Shown piece after piece: positions 9,960 through 18,746 of a DNA stretch of 64,000 bases. The position numbers and the translations under genes were made by a program. The notes beneath the pieces were generated by a model, which saw nothing but the letters and a program-made list of their open reading frames with translations, was not told the origin of the DNA and searched no databases. Within the stretch, counting starts at the first letter, position 1. Each line of letters begins with the position of its first letter. The DNA comes from Nonomuraea maritima (lineage in GTDB: Bacteria > Actinomycetota > Actinomycetes > Streptosporangiales > Streptosporangiaceae): NCBI RefSeq assembly GCF_900100395.1, contig NZ_FNFB01000014.1:1-64000 (forward strand). Direction: 5' to 3'.

Positions 9960-11168
9960 ATGTCCACCCGACCCCGAATCTCCGCGCGGATCTCCGCGAT
10001 TTCCGAGTCCGCCACGCTCGCCGTCGACGCCAAGGCGAAGGCGATGAAGGCCTCCGGGCGCCCGGTCATCGGCTTCGGCGCGGGCGAGCCCGACTTCCCG
10101 ACGCCCGGCTACATCGTCGAGGCCGCGGTCGAGGCGGCTCGCGACCCGCGCTTCCACAAGTACACGCCCGCCGGCGGCCTGCCGGAGCTGAAGCAGGCCA
10201 TCGCGGCCAAGACTCTGCGCGACTCCGGCTACGCGGCCGAGGCCTCGCAGGTGCTCGTCACCAACGGCGGCAAGCAGGCCGTGTACCAGGCGTTCGCGAC
10301 GCTGCTCGACCCGGGCGACGAGGTCATCGTCGTGGCGCCGTACTGGACGACCTATCCCGAGGCGATCAAGCTGGCCGGCGGTGTCCAGGTCGACGTCGTG
10401 ACCGACGAGTCCACGGGCTACCTGGCGAGCGTCGAGCAGCTGGAGGCGGCGCGCACCGACCGTACGAAGGTGCTGCTGTTCGTCTCGCCGTCCAACCCGA
10501 CGGGGGCGGTCTACTCGCGCGAGGAGACCGTCGCGATCGGCAGGTGGGCGACCGAGCACGGCCTCTGGGTCGTCACCGACGAGATCTACGAGCACCTCGT
10601 GTACGGCGGCACCGAGTTCACCAGCATCGCCACGGCCGTGCCCGAGCTGGGCGACCGCGTGGTGATCCTGAACGGCGTGGCGAAGACGTACGCCATGACG
10701 GGCTGGCGCGTCGGCTGGCTGATCGGCCCGTCCGACGTGGTCAAGGCCGCGACCAACCTGCAGTCGCACGCCACCTCCAACGTCTCCAACGTCGCCCAGA
10801 TCGCGGCGCTGGCGGCGGTGACCGGCGACCTGTCGGCGGTGGCGGAGATGCGTACGGCGTTCGACCGGCGGCGGCAGACGATGGTCAGGATGCTCAACGA
10901 GATCCCGGGCGTGTTCTGCCCGGAACCGAAGGGGGCGTTCTACGCATATCCCACGGTGAAGGAGCTGATCGGCAAGGAGCTGCGCGGCCGGCGGCCGCAG
11001 TCGTCCAGCGAGCTGGCCGAGCTGATCCTCGAGGAGGCCGAGGTGGCCGTGGTGCCGGGCGAGGCGTTCGGCACGCCGGGCTACTTCAGGCTGTCGTACG
11101 CGCTGGGCGACGACGACCTGGTCGAGGGCGTCAGCCGGATGGCCAAGCTGCTCTCGACGGCACGCTGA
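9960..11168 (+). CDS. PLP-dependent class I aminotransferase (aspartate aminotransferase type)
   Basis: 402-aa fold-type I aminotransferase. FGAGEPDFPTP near the N-terminus, SPSNPTGAVYS, the DEIYEHLVY aspartate-tyrosine pair and the PLP lysine in NGVAKTYAMTGWRVGW (Lys at about 242) are all present, with a C-terminal FRLSYALGDDDLVEG. This is the Ib-type aspartate/prephenate aminotransferase group. Substrate choice between aspartate, prephenate and aromatic acids cannot be settled here. ATG at 9960 has GGGAG about 8 bases upstream. Monocistronic. Confidence 0.93.
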   Translation: MSTRPRISARISAISESATLAVDAKAKAMKASGRPVIGFGAGEPDFPTPGYIVEAAVEAARDPRFHKYTPAGGLPELKQAIAAKTLRDSGYAAEASQVLVTNGGKQAVYQAFATLLDPGDEVIVVAPYWTTYPEAIKLAGGVQVDVVTDESTGYLASVEQLEAARTDRTKVLLFVSPSNPTGAVYSREETVAIGRWATEHGLWVVTDEIYEHLVYGGTEFTSIATAVPELGDRVVILNGVAKTYAMTGWRVGWLIGPSDVVKAATNLQSHATSNVSNVAQIAALAAVTGDLSAVAEMRTAFDRRRQTMVRMLNEIPGVFCPEPKGAFYAYPTVKELIGKELRGRRPQSSSELAELILEEAEVAVVPGEAFGTPGYFRLSYALGDDDLVEGVSRMAKLLSTAR

Positions 11169-11178
11169 GGCGGGCCCG

Positions 11179-11841
11179 TCAACGCTCGGTGATGTCGTTG
11201 GCGAGCGGCTCCATCTCGGCGGCCAGGCCGGGCGTCGCGCCTATGTAGACGGCGGTGCCCGGCCGGTCGAGCCACATGAAGTTGCGCACGCCGGTGCGCG
11301 TGACCCAGCGCAGCGCCGGCTTGCCCTTGTACGCCGTCAGCGTGGAGCTGGCGACCAGCGTGGCGAACTGCTCGGGTTGACGCACGCCGCACACGACCCC
11401 GACGTAGAGCCGTTCGTCGTTGTCCCTCCATATGCGGCCCTTGACCTTCAGCGGCAGGTCGAGGCTGGGCAGGCTCGCGAACGAGCCGGCCGGCGCGAGG
11501 CCGGACAGCTCGGGCACCTCCACCCCGCGACCGCCGCCACATGACAGGGTGAGGTCGCCCGAGGCGAGGGACGAGGCGAGCGGCGAGCGGGAGACCCGTG
11601 GCCTGGGCACGGCGTCGTCGTCGGGTTCACTGGCGCGGCCGCTCCCCTGCGTGCTCGCGCCCGCACTGTGACCACCGCTGTGACCGGCGCTGTGACCGGT
11701 ACTGTGGCCCTTACCGTGGCTCGCACTGTGGCTCGCCCGGGGGCTCGGGTGGTCGCTCCCCCGGTCGCCCGGCAGGCCCACGCCGCACGCCGAGAGCGCG
11801 CCCACCAGGCACAGGACGAACGCCGCCGCCGGTCGCCGCAT
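11179..11841 (-). CDS. Lipoprotein with His/Ser/Gly repeat segment
   Basis: 220-aa secreted lipoprotein. The lipobox LSAC gives Cys at about residue 19. Residues 36-60 are a low-complexity run of HS-GHS units (HSTGHSAGHSGGHSAG), then a polar linker and a compact C-terminal domain with paired cysteines (LTLSCGGG, VGVVCGV) and NFMWLDRPGTAVYIGATPG. The His-rich stretch could bind metal, but that is a guess. No family was recognised. Convergent with the aminotransferase, 10 bases apart. Confidence 0.75.
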   Translation of the reverse strand: MRRPAAAFVLCLVGALSACGVGLPGDRGSDHPSPRASHSASHGKGHSTGHSAGHSGGHSAGASTQGSGRASEPDDDAVPRPRVSRSPLASSLASGDLTLSCGGGRGVEVPELSGLAPAGSFASLPSLDLPLKVKGRIWRDNDERLYVGVVCGVRQPEQFATLVASSTLTAYKGKPALRWVTRTGVRNFMWLDRPGTAVYIGATPGLAAEMEPLANDITER

Positions 11842-11995
11842 CGTCCCCCCGTACGTCGTGGTTGTGGGTGAAGGGCTCTCTAGTCTCCTACAGAAGCGAC
11901 AGGCGAAGGCCGCGCTCGCCAGGAGTTCGCGGCCGGGCGACCACGCCTTCCCGGCGCGCGAACGGGCCGATCCGGTGAGGGCCAGGTGGCAAGAT

Positions 11996-13024
11996 ATGCG
12001 AATGGCAAGGCCGCTGCACGCGCTTCCGAAAGCTCATCTCCACCTGCACTTCACCGGGTCGATGCGGCACTCGACGCTCATCGAGCTGGCCAGGGAGCAG
12101 GGTCTGCACCTGCCTGACGCGCTCGAACAGGACTGGCCACCCAAGCTGCGGGCGACCGACGAGCGGGGCTGGTTCAGGTTCCAGCGCCTGTACGACATCG
12201 CGAGGTCCGTGCTGACCAAGCCGGAGCACGTCTACCGGCTCGTCCGCGAGACCGCCGAGGACGAGGCGGCCGCCGGGTCGGGGTGGCTGGAGATCCAGGT
12301 CGACCCGTCCGGGTACGCCCAGCGGTTCGGTGGTCTGACCGCCACGCTGGAACTCATGCTCGACGCGGTGGAGCAGGCCGCGCGGCACGCGGGTGTCGGC
12401 ATCGCGACGATCGTGGCGGCCAACCGCACCCGCCATCCGCTCGACGCGAACACCCTCGCCAGGCTCGCCACCCAGTACACCCACAAGGGCGTGGTGGGGT
12501 TCGGGCTGTCCAACGACGAGCGGCGCGGGCAGGCGAGGGAGTTCGAGCGGGCGTTCCGGATCGCCAAGCGGGGCGGGCTGCTGGCGGTGCCGCACGGCGG
12601 CGAGCTGATGGGGCCGCGCAGCGTGGCGCAGTGCGTCGACGACCTCGGGGCCGACCGGCTGGGCCACGGCGTGCGCGCGGCCGAGGACGAGTGGCTGATG
12701 CAGCGGCTGGCCGAGCGGCAGATCTGTTGTGAGGTGTGCCCGACGTCCAACGTGGGGCTGGGGGTGGCCGAGAGCTCGGAGCTCGTACCGGTGCGCCGCC
12801 TGTTCGAGGCGGGGGTGCCGATCGCGCTCGGGGCCGACGACCCGCTGCTGTTCGGCACGCGGCTGCTGGGTCAGTACGAGCTGGCCCGCGAGGTCTACGG
12901 CTTCGGCGACGAGGAGGTGGCCGAGCTGGCCCGGCAGTCCGTACGGTCATCGGCGGCCCCGGAGTCGGTGCGCAAGGAGCTGCTCAAGGGTGTGGACGAC
13001 TGGCTGGCGGCCTCACCGGAGTGA
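11996..13024 (+). CDS. Adenosine deaminase-family metal hydrolase
   Basis: 342-aa amidohydrolase of the adenosine deaminase family. KAHLHLHFTGSM gives the two N-terminal metal histidines, VPHGGEL the third His and the catalytic Glu, RLGHGVRA and CPTSNVGLG the substrate loop, and LGADDPLLFGT the metal Asp. The usual LDG after HxH is replaced by FTG, so the substrate may be adenosine or a related aminopurine. AGGTGG lies 6 bases before ATG 11996; the codon at 12002 is a close alternative. The gene overlaps the convergent anti-sigma-like gene by 12 bases at its 3' end. Confidence 0.88.
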   Translation: MRMARPLHALPKAHLHLHFTGSMRHSTLIELAREQGLHLPDALEQDWPPKLRATDERGWFRFQRLYDIARSVLTKPEHVYRLVRETAEDEAAAGSGWLEIQVDPSGYAQRFGGLTATLELMLDAVEQAARHAGVGIATIVAANRTRHPLDANTLARLATQYTHKGVVGFGLSNDERRGQAREFERAFRIAKRGGLLAVPHGGELMGPRSVAQCVDDLGADRLGHGVRAAEDEWLMQRLAERQICCEVCPTSNVGLGVAESSELVPVRRLFEAGVPIALGADDPLLFGTRLLGQYELAREVYGFGDEEVAELARQSVRSSAAPESVRKELLKGVDDWLAASPE

Positions 13025-14017
13025 CCCGGCGATCCTGATGGCCTCCTCCTGCGTTCTCGCGCCTTCCAGGCGGAACGTGCGCGTGTCGTCGTTCCAGATG
13101 AGGGTGGGGCCGGCCTGGCGCAGGGGCAGCACGCTGCCGTCGGCGCGGCGCAGGTAGCCGAGCGGGTGCTCGCCGGGGATGTACCACGCGGTGCGGCCGT
13201 TCACCCGGGCGGGGACGGGCATGCGCGGGCCGAGCTGCTTGACGAACATCGGGTCGACGACGCCCTCCAGCTGGTCGAACCGGATGCCGTTCGGCCAGAA
13301 CATCGACACGACCCTGCCGCCGTCGGACACCGTGGCGCGTTCCGGCGGGCCGAGCTCGGACGGGGCCTTGATCCCCGGCTTCCCCTGGAGGTCGGTCAGG
13401 GGGACGGTGTGCTCGCCCGGCAGGGCGGACGTGGTGGTGACGGGCGGTGGCGTGTCCTGCTCGACGCGCAGCTCGATCCCTGCGAAGCGCAGTACCCGTA
13501 CCACGGCCTCTCTGCCCTGGGGGGTGGCCGCGGTGACGGCGACGACGGCGACCAGCACGGCCGCGATCACCGTCCACCGCCTCCGCGGCCCACGGCGGGG
13601 CAGCAGCCGTCGACCTCGGCCACCGCTCGGCCGCGCGGCGTCCGGGCGGGCCGCGCTCGGACGGGCGGCACGCGGGCCCAGGCGCGCGGCGCTCGGGTCC
13701 GGCCGCGCGGCGCTCGGGTCGAGGCGGGCTCGGACGGCCGCGGCCACGTCGGCGGGCGGCGGCGCGGGCACGTTGATCAGCGTGCCGAGCGCGACGAGCT
13801 CGGCCTCCAGCCCTTCGAACAGGACGTCACCTTCCGAGCCACCGCCGACCCCGCCCGCAGGCGGGCCGGCGGGCGGGTCATGCGGGTGGGACGGGGCCCC
13901 TCCCGGGTCGGACGACGAAGCGTGCGGGTCGTGCGGGTTCTGGGCGTTCTGCGGGTGCGTCGGAGTGTCTCGCGGGTCGGGTGGGGTGGCTGGGCGGTCA
14001 GGGTCAGGGGAGGTCAT
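13013..14017 (-). CDS. Single-pass membrane protein, probable anti-sigma partner
   Basis: 334 aa. A Pro/His-rich cytoplasmic N-terminus (1-60) and a short helical segment (SEGDVLFEGLEAELVALGTLI) are followed by an Ala-Arg-Pro repeat linker (100-130). One membrane helix (about 149-165) and an extracytoplasmic domain follow (MFWPNGIRFDQLEG, ARVNGRTAWYIPGEHPLGYLRR). ATG 14017 lies inside the 3' end of the sigma gene, with AGGAGG upstream, so the two are coupled. Position and topology suggest an anti-sigma factor, but no classical zinc motif was found. Confidence 0.75.
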   Translation of the reverse strand: MTSPDPDRPATPPDPRDTPTHPQNAQNPHDPHASSSDPGGAPSHPHDPPAGPPAGGVGGGSEGDVLFEGLEAELVALGTLINVPAPPPADVAAAVRARLDPSAARPDPSAARLGPRAARPSAARPDAARPSGGRGRRLLPRRGPRRRWTVIAAVLVAVVAVTAATPQGREAVVRVLRFAGIELRVEQDTPPPVTTTSALPGEHTVPLTDLQGKPGIKAPSELGPPERATVSDGGRVVSMFWPNGIRFDQLEGVVDPMFVKQLGPRMPVPARVNGRTAWYIPGEHPLGYLRRADGSVLPLRQAGPTLIWNDDTRTFRLEGARTQEEAIRIAGSLR

Positions 14018-14543
14018 GGCCTACCTCCTTCCTCAGCCGGGCCAGGGCGCGGTGGGTGCTGGACTTGACGGTCCCGACGGGACGGTCGAGCACCTGGGCG
14101 GTCTCCGCTTCCGACAGCTGTAAGAAGTACCGGCACACCACCGCCTCGCGTTCCCGTTCCGGCAACGACCGTACGGCGGTCAGGAGGCGCGCGCGCCGGT
14201 CGGCGGCCAGGGCCGCGCCCTCGGGGTCGTCGGGCGCGACCGGGTCGGCGGTGGCGCCGACCCGCAGCGCCAGCTCGGTCCTGCGCCCGCGCGAGCGGGT
14301 CAGGTTGTGCGTCTCGTTGGCCACGATGCGCAGCAGCCACGGCCGGAACGGCGACTCGCGCCGGAACCCCGCGAGGGCGCGGAACGCCTTGACGAACGCC
14401 TCCTGGACGACGTCCTCTGCCTCGTCACCGGCGCCCAGCAGGGCCGCGGTGCGGTGGGCCAGCGGGCTGTAGCGGGCGACCAGCGCCTCGTAGGCGGCGA
14501 GGTCGCCGTCGAGGGAGCGCGCGATGGCCTCGTCGTCGTCCAT
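14004..14543 (-). CDS. ECF-type RNA polymerase sigma factor
   Basis: 179-aa sigma-70-family protein. Region 2 reads DLAAYEALVARYSPLAHRTA ... EDVVQEAFVKAFRALAGFR ... FRPWLLRIVANETHNLTRS (about 14-85). Region 4 reads LPEREREAVVCRYFLQLSEAETAQVLDRPVGTVKSSTHRALARLRK (about 125-172). ATG 14543 has GGTGAG just upstream. It overlaps the downstream membrane gene by 14 bases, the usual sigma/anti-sigma layout. Confidence 0.93.
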   Translation of the reverse strand: MDDDEAIARSLDGDLAAYEALVARYSPLAHRTAALLGAGDEAEDVVQEAFVKAFRALAGFRRESPFRPWLLRIVANETHNLTRSRGRRTELALRVGATADPVAPDDPEGAALAADRRARLLTAVRSLPEREREAVVCRYFLQLSEAETAQVLDRPVGTVKSSTHRALARLRKEVGHDLP

Positions 14544-14667
14544 GACTCACCAGATTCCACCGCAAAGCGCCCGTTCAGGGAAGGGCATTTGCGCGATCGT
14601 GTGAAACCCGCCCCGGCCCGGGGCATTAGACTCGGGCAATCCGTGAGCCCTTCGAAGGAACGGGATT

Positions 14668-15408
14668 ATGTCTTCTGGGTATGACCGTGTAGTTCAACCT
14701 GCGGCCGGTGACGAGGCCCTGGAGAACCACCTGGGTGGGGATGAGGCCAGGAACTACCGGCAGTACGAGTTCGACATGGTCGCCCCCCACGTCGGCCGCT
14801 CGATGCTGGAGATCGGCTCGGGTCTCGGCCACTTCGCCGAGCAGTTCCTGCCGCGGCTCGACCGCCTGGTGGTCAGCGACTTCGACCCCTACTGCGTCGA
14901 GCAGCTGGAGAAGCGCTTCGCCGGCCGCGACGACATCAGCGTGCTGCAGTTCGGGCTGCCGACAAACATCCCGCTCGAGGACAAGGTCGACACAGTCGTC
15001 ATGATGAACGTCCTCGAGCACATCGAGGACGACGCCGAGGCGCTGCGCTCGCTGGCCAGGGTCACCCTGCCGGGCGGACGGATCATCATCTGGGTACCCG
15101 GCTACATGCAGCTGTACGGCGACTTCGACCGCAAGGTGGGCCACGTCCAGCGCTACACCCCGAAGACGCTGGGCGCCGCGGTGGCCAAGGCGGGGCTCGA
15201 CGTCGAGGTGCTCAAGCCGATCAACTTCCTGGGCGGCCTCGCCTGGTGGGTGGCGGTGCGCCGGGGCGGCGTCGGCTACCCCGACCCGCGCCTTGTCAAG
15301 ATCTACGACCGCACGGTGGTGCCGCTGACGCGGCTCATCGAGCGGTTCTTCCGGGTGCCGTTCGGGCAGACGGTGCTCTGCGTGGCGCGCGTGCCGCAGC
15401 AGCGCTGA
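14668..15408 (+). CDS. Class I SAM-dependent methyltransferase
   Basis: 246-aa methyltransferase. Motif I MLEIGSGLGHFAEQF (about 45-59), an acidic VSDFDPY after strand 2, and VVMMNVLEHIEDDAEALRSLARVTLPGGRIIIWVPG match the Methyltransf_11/23 group. The C-terminal half holds hydrophobic stretches (INFLGGLAWWVAV) and resembles enzymes placed next to glycosyltransferases. The substrate is unknown. ATG 14668 has GAAGGAAC upstream; a TAGACT box at 14627-14632 may be its -10. Confidence 0.88.
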   Translation: MSSGYDRVVQPAAGDEALENHLGGDEARNYRQYEFDMVAPHVGRSMLEIGSGLGHFAEQFLPRLDRLVVSDFDPYCVEQLEKRFAGRDDISVLQFGLPTNIPLEDKVDTVVMMNVLEHIEDDAEALRSLARVTLPGGRIIIWVPGYMQLYGDFDRKVGHVQRYTPKTLGAAVAKAGLDVEVLKPINFLGGLAWWVAVRRGGVGYPDPRLVKIYDRTVVPLTRLIERFFRVPFGQTVLCVARVPQQR

Positions 15409-15439
15409 GCGGTCCGCCCCGGGAGGCCCGGGGCGGGAC

Positions 15440-16327
15440 TCACTTGATCGAGCCGGCGGTCAGGCCGCTGACGACCTTGCGTTCGATCAGCGCGAACAGG
15501 ATGATCACGGGGATCGTCGCGATCACCGAGCCGGCGAACAGGTTCTGCCAGTCGACCTGGTACTGCCCGATGAACGAGTTGAGCGCGACCGGCAGCGGCT
15601 TGTTCTCGCTCGACGTGGTGAGGGTCAGCGCGACCACGAACTCGTTCCAGGCGGCGATGAACGTGAAGATGAGCGCGGTGATGACGCCCGGCATGGCGAG
15701 CGGCAGGGTGATCCGAAACAACGCCCCGAAACGGCCGTTGCCGTCGATGAACGCCGCCTCCTCCAGCTCACGCGGGATCGACGAGAAGTAGGCGTTGAGG
15801 ATCCACACCGCGAATGCCAGGTTGAAGCCCCCGTTGACGAGGATCAGCGACCAGGTCGAGTCGACCAGCCCGAACTGGTAGAACTCCCGGTAGATGCCGA
15901 CGACCATCGCCGTGGGCTGGAACATCTGGGTGATCAGCACGAGGATGAGGAACGCCGTGCGTCCCCTGAACCGGTGCCGCGCCGAGTAGTACGCCGCCGG
16001 CAGCGCGACGAGCAGCACGAGCACGGTCGCCCCTGCGGCGACCTTGATCGTCACCCACAGGTTGCCGGCCAGGCCGCTGCTCCAGAAGTCGGTGAAGTTC
16101 GACCACACCCACTCGTCCGGCCAGAACGACACGTCGCGCAGCGACTCCTGCGACCGCAGCGAGGTCAGCACCATGACCAGGTACGGGAACAGGAACAGGA
16201 ACGCGATGACGTACGCCGAGGCGGCGATGACGACGGTCTTGAGCTTCGGCAGGCGGCGGGTGGCGCCCCGGCCGGGCCTGGCCTGCGGACGGGAGCCCGT
16301 CCGCGCCGGCGCGGTGTCGACGGCCAT
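15440..16327 (-). CDS. Carbohydrate ABC transporter permease (MalG type)
   Basis: 295-aa inner-membrane permease with six hydrophobic helices. The cytoplasmic ATPase-binding loop is EEAAFIDGNGRFGALFRITLPLAMPGV, the EAA motif of sugar importers. ATG 16327 overlaps the stop of the upstream permease in TGATG. Third gene of the binding protein-permease-permease operon. No ATPase gene follows; in actinomycetes such importers often share one MsiK ATPase. Confidence 0.93.
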   Translation of the reverse strand: MAVDTAPARTGSRPQARPGRGATRRLPKLKTVVIAASAYVIAFLFLFPYLVMVLTSLRSQESLRDVSFWPDEWVWSNFTDFWSSGLAGNLWVTIKVAAGATVLVLLVALPAAYYSARHRFRGRTAFLILVLITQMFQPTAMVVGIYREFYQFGLVDSTWSLILVNGGFNLAFAVWILNAYFSSIPRELEEAAFIDGNGRFGALFRITLPLAMPGVITALIFTFIAAWNEFVVALTLTTSSENKPLPVALNSFIGQYQVDWQNLFAGSVIATIPVIILFALIERKVVSGLTAGSIK

Positions 16328-17211
16328 CACGCCACCTCCTTGTTCCACCGCGAGACCCGCAGGAAGATCACGGTCAGCACGATCACCATGCCGAAGTTGA
16401 CGACGGACATGGCGGCCGACTCACCGATGTCGGAGCCCTTGAGGATGTACATGAAGATCGTCGACGTGGCCGTCGAGTAGCCCGGCTGCCCGTGGGTCAT
16501 CGCCCAGATGATCGGGAAGCTGTTGAAGACGTTCATGATGTTGATCAGCGCCGCGACGGTGAGCGCGGGGCGCAGCAGCGGCAGCGTGATCGACCAGTAC
16601 GTACGGAACCGGCCGGCGCCGTCCATCTTGGCGGCCTCGTACACGTCGGACGGGATGGTCGCGAGACCGGCCAGCAGCGCGTACGTGGTGAAGGGGACCG
16701 ACACGAAGACGGCCACGAACACCAGCCACGGCATGGCGGTCGAGGCGTCGCCGAGCTGGTCGGCGGCGGCCCCGCCCATGGCGTCGATCAGCCCGAGCTT
16801 CACCCGGATCTGGTTGATCACGCCGACCTCGGGGTCGAGCATCCACTTGAAGATGATCGCCGTCATCAGCACCGACGCGGCCCACGGCGCGATGAGCGCC
16901 CACCGGGCGACCTTGCGCAGCGGGAAGTGCTGGTTGAACAGCTGGGCAAGGGCCAGCGAGACCACCACGGTGAGCACGACGACCGCGACCACCCAGATGA
17001 CGCTGCGGAGCATGATGTCGGCGAAGTCCTTCTCGCCGAACAGCTTGACGTAGTTGTCACCGGCGGTCCACCCGCGCACCACGCCCAACCGGCTGATCTC
17101 GAGGAACGACGACCTGATCATCTCGATCACCGGCCAGATCACGACCAGCGCGATCAGCACGATGGCGGGCCCGACCCAGGCGAGGGGTTCGAGGGCGCGC
17201 AACCTTCTCAT
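16327..17211 (-). CDS. Carbohydrate ABC transporter permease (MalF type)
   Basis: 294-aa permease with six membrane helices and the EAA loop YEAAKMDGAGRFRTYWSITLPLLRPAL. The N-terminus LEPLAWVGPAIVLIALVVIWPVIEMIRSSF is typical of the MalF half. It lies 67 bases downstream of the binding-protein gene and is coupled to the second permease. Confidence 0.93.
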   Translation of the reverse strand: MRRLRALEPLAWVGPAIVLIALVVIWPVIEMIRSSFLEISRLGVVRGWTAGDNYVKLFGEKDFADIMLRSVIWVVAVVVLTVVVSLALAQLFNQHFPLRKVARWALIAPWAASVLMTAIIFKWMLDPEVGVINQIRVKLGLIDAMGGAAADQLGDASTAMPWLVFVAVFVSVPFTTYALLAGLATIPSDVYEAAKMDGAGRFRTYWSITLPLLRPALTVAALINIMNVFNSFPIIWAMTHGQPGYSTATSTIFMYILKGSDIGESAAMSVVNFGMVIVLTVIFLRVSRWNKEVA

Positions 17212-17278
17212 GGAACACCTTTCCAGGACGGTACGGCCGGCGCGGGCGGGCGCCGGCCGTACGCGGATCCCGTGTGGG

Positions 17279-18553
17279 TCAGCCGTTCGCCGACTCGGCG
17301 GTCTTCTGCAGCTCGCCGAGGACCGCGGCCGGGTCGTCCTTGACGGCGCCGCCGATGGTCTGCTTGATCGCCGTGTTCACCGTGGGCCAGTTGTGGTCCT
17401 GGAACGGGTAGAAGCTGGCGTTGGGCAGCGCGTCGAGGAACGGCTTGAGCTGCTCGTCGCCCGACAGCTTCTGGATGCCGCCGTTGGTGACGGGCAGCAG
17501 CTTGTACAGCTCGGAGATCTTCTCGGCGGCGCTGCCGGTGTAGAAGAAGTCGAAGAACTTCTTGATCTCGGCGGCGTGGCCGTTCTGGTTGAACGCCATG
17601 ATCCAGTCCATGACGCCGAGCGTGGTGTCGAGCGGGCCGGTCTTGCCGGGGATCGGCACGATGCCGTAGTTCTTCAGGCCGGCCGCATCGAAGATCGGGA
17701 TGGACATGGGGCCGCCGTTGACCATGCCGACCTTGCCGGCGCCGAAGTCCTCCCAGACCGTCTTGCGGTCCTTCGTGCCCGGGTTGGGGGTGGTCAGGCC
17801 CGCGTCGACCAGGCCCTTCATGTAGGTGAAGGTCTCGACGTTCTGCGGCGAGTTGATCGCCCAGTTGCCCGAGGCGTCCTTGTAGCCGCCGCCGTTGCCG
17901 AGCATCCACAGGAACGACTCGGCCTGGGCCTCCTCCTGGCCGAGCGGCAGGCCGAACGGCTGCGTCACGCCGGCGGCCTTGAGCTTCTCGGCGGCGGCCT
18001 TGAGCTCGTCCCAGGTCTTCGGCGGCTCGGCGATGCCGGCCTTGCTGAACAGGTCCTTGTTGTAGAACAGGGCGCGGGCCGAGGAGACGAACGGGATGCC
18101 GTACGCGGTGCCGTCGACCTTGCCGAAGTCGGCGAACTTCTGCAGCAGGTCGCCGGAGACGTTCGGCGAGAGGACCTCGTCGACCTTGTAGAGCAGTTTG
18201 TCCTGGACGAAGCCGGAGTAGTCGCCGGTCTGCAGGATGTCGGGCGCCTGGCCGTTCTGGACCATGGTGGCGACCTGCTTGTCGATGTCGTTCCAGTTGA
18301 TGACCTGGACGTCGACCTTGATCGTGGGGTTGGCCGCCTGGAACTCGTCGACGACGCCCTTCCAGAACGTCTCGCCCGAGTTGGGCTTGCCGGGGCCGTC
18401 GCCGTAGTCGGCGGCGACCATCTTGAGCGTGACCTGACCGTCGCCGCCGGCCTGGGTGTCACCTCCGCCGCCAGACCCGCCGGAGCCGCAGCTGGACAGG
18501 ACCAGCACCGTGGCAAGGCCGAGAGCGGCGCCGCCCACAAGCTTCATGTTCAC
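17279..18553 (-). CDS. Sugar ABC transporter substrate-binding lipoprotein
   Basis: 424-aa extracytoplasmic solute-binding protein. Lipobox LSSC (Cys at about 22), a Gly/Ser linker, then a two-lobed family 1 binding fold: FWKGVVDEFQAANPTIKVDVQVINWNDID, APDILQTGDYSGFV, GIPFVSSARALFYNKDLF and KPFLDALPNASFYPFQDHNW. GTG 18553 is used (GGCGG 8 bases upstream); ATG 18547 is two codons inside. The operators upstream resemble DasR sites, which points to an amino-sugar or chitin oligosaccharide; this is inference. Confidence 0.92.
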   Translation of the reverse strand: MNMKLVGGAALGLATVLVLSSCGSGGSGGGGDTQAGGDGQVTLKMVAADYGDGPGKPNSGETFWKGVVDEFQAANPTIKVDVQVINWNDIDKQVATMVQNGQAPDILQTGDYSGFVQDKLLYKVDEVLSPNVSGDLLQKFADFGKVDGTAYGIPFVSSARALFYNKDLFSKAGIAEPPKTWDELKAAAEKLKAAGVTQPFGLPLGQEEAQAESFLWMLGNGGGYKDASGNWAINSPQNVETFTYMKGLVDAGLTTPNPGTKDRKTVWEDFGAGKVGMVNGGPMSIPIFDAAGLKNYGIVPIPGKTGPLDTTLGVMDWIMAFNQNGHAAEIKKFFDFFYTGSAAEKISELYKLLPVTNGGIQKLSGDEQLKPFLDALPNASFYPFQDHNWPTVNTAIKQTIGGAVKDDPAAVLGELQKTAESANG

Positions 18554-18673
18554 TGGAGATACCGCCTTCTCGTCGGGCGGGTGGACACTGGTCCGTACCA
18601 GCCCTGGGGGGATGGGGGCGTGCGAACACAGGGCTCGCTCGCGTTTGCGTCAGCGTAAGCCCGAATTCACCAG

Positions 18674-18705
18674 GCGGTCTATACCGCGTCATTGCGGTTT
18701 GGCAA
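18674..18705 (-). promoter_or_regulatory. Importer promoter with embedded operator 2
   Basis: Minus-strand TTGCCA (18700-18705), a 16-base spacer and TATAGA (18678-18683). The -10 lies inside the palindrome GCGGT-CTAT-ACCGC (18674-18687), whose core differs at one base from the nearby perfect palindrome. A repressor bound here would block the polymerase directly. Confidence 0.6.
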
Positions 18706-18729
18706 CACTGAGGACACCCTCCGGGACTC

Positions 18730-18745
18730 ACCGGTCTAGACCGGT
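18730..18745. promoter_or_regulatory. DasR-like operator 1, perfect palindrome
   Basis: ACCGGTCTAGACCGGT is a perfect 16-base palindrome, 57 bases (centre to centre) from operator 2. Its GGTCTAGACC core equals that of the dre element bound by the GntR-family regulator DasR in streptomycetes. It sits one base beyond the stop of the acyl-CoA dehydrogenase gene. Confidence 0.7.
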
Positions 18746-18746
18746 C

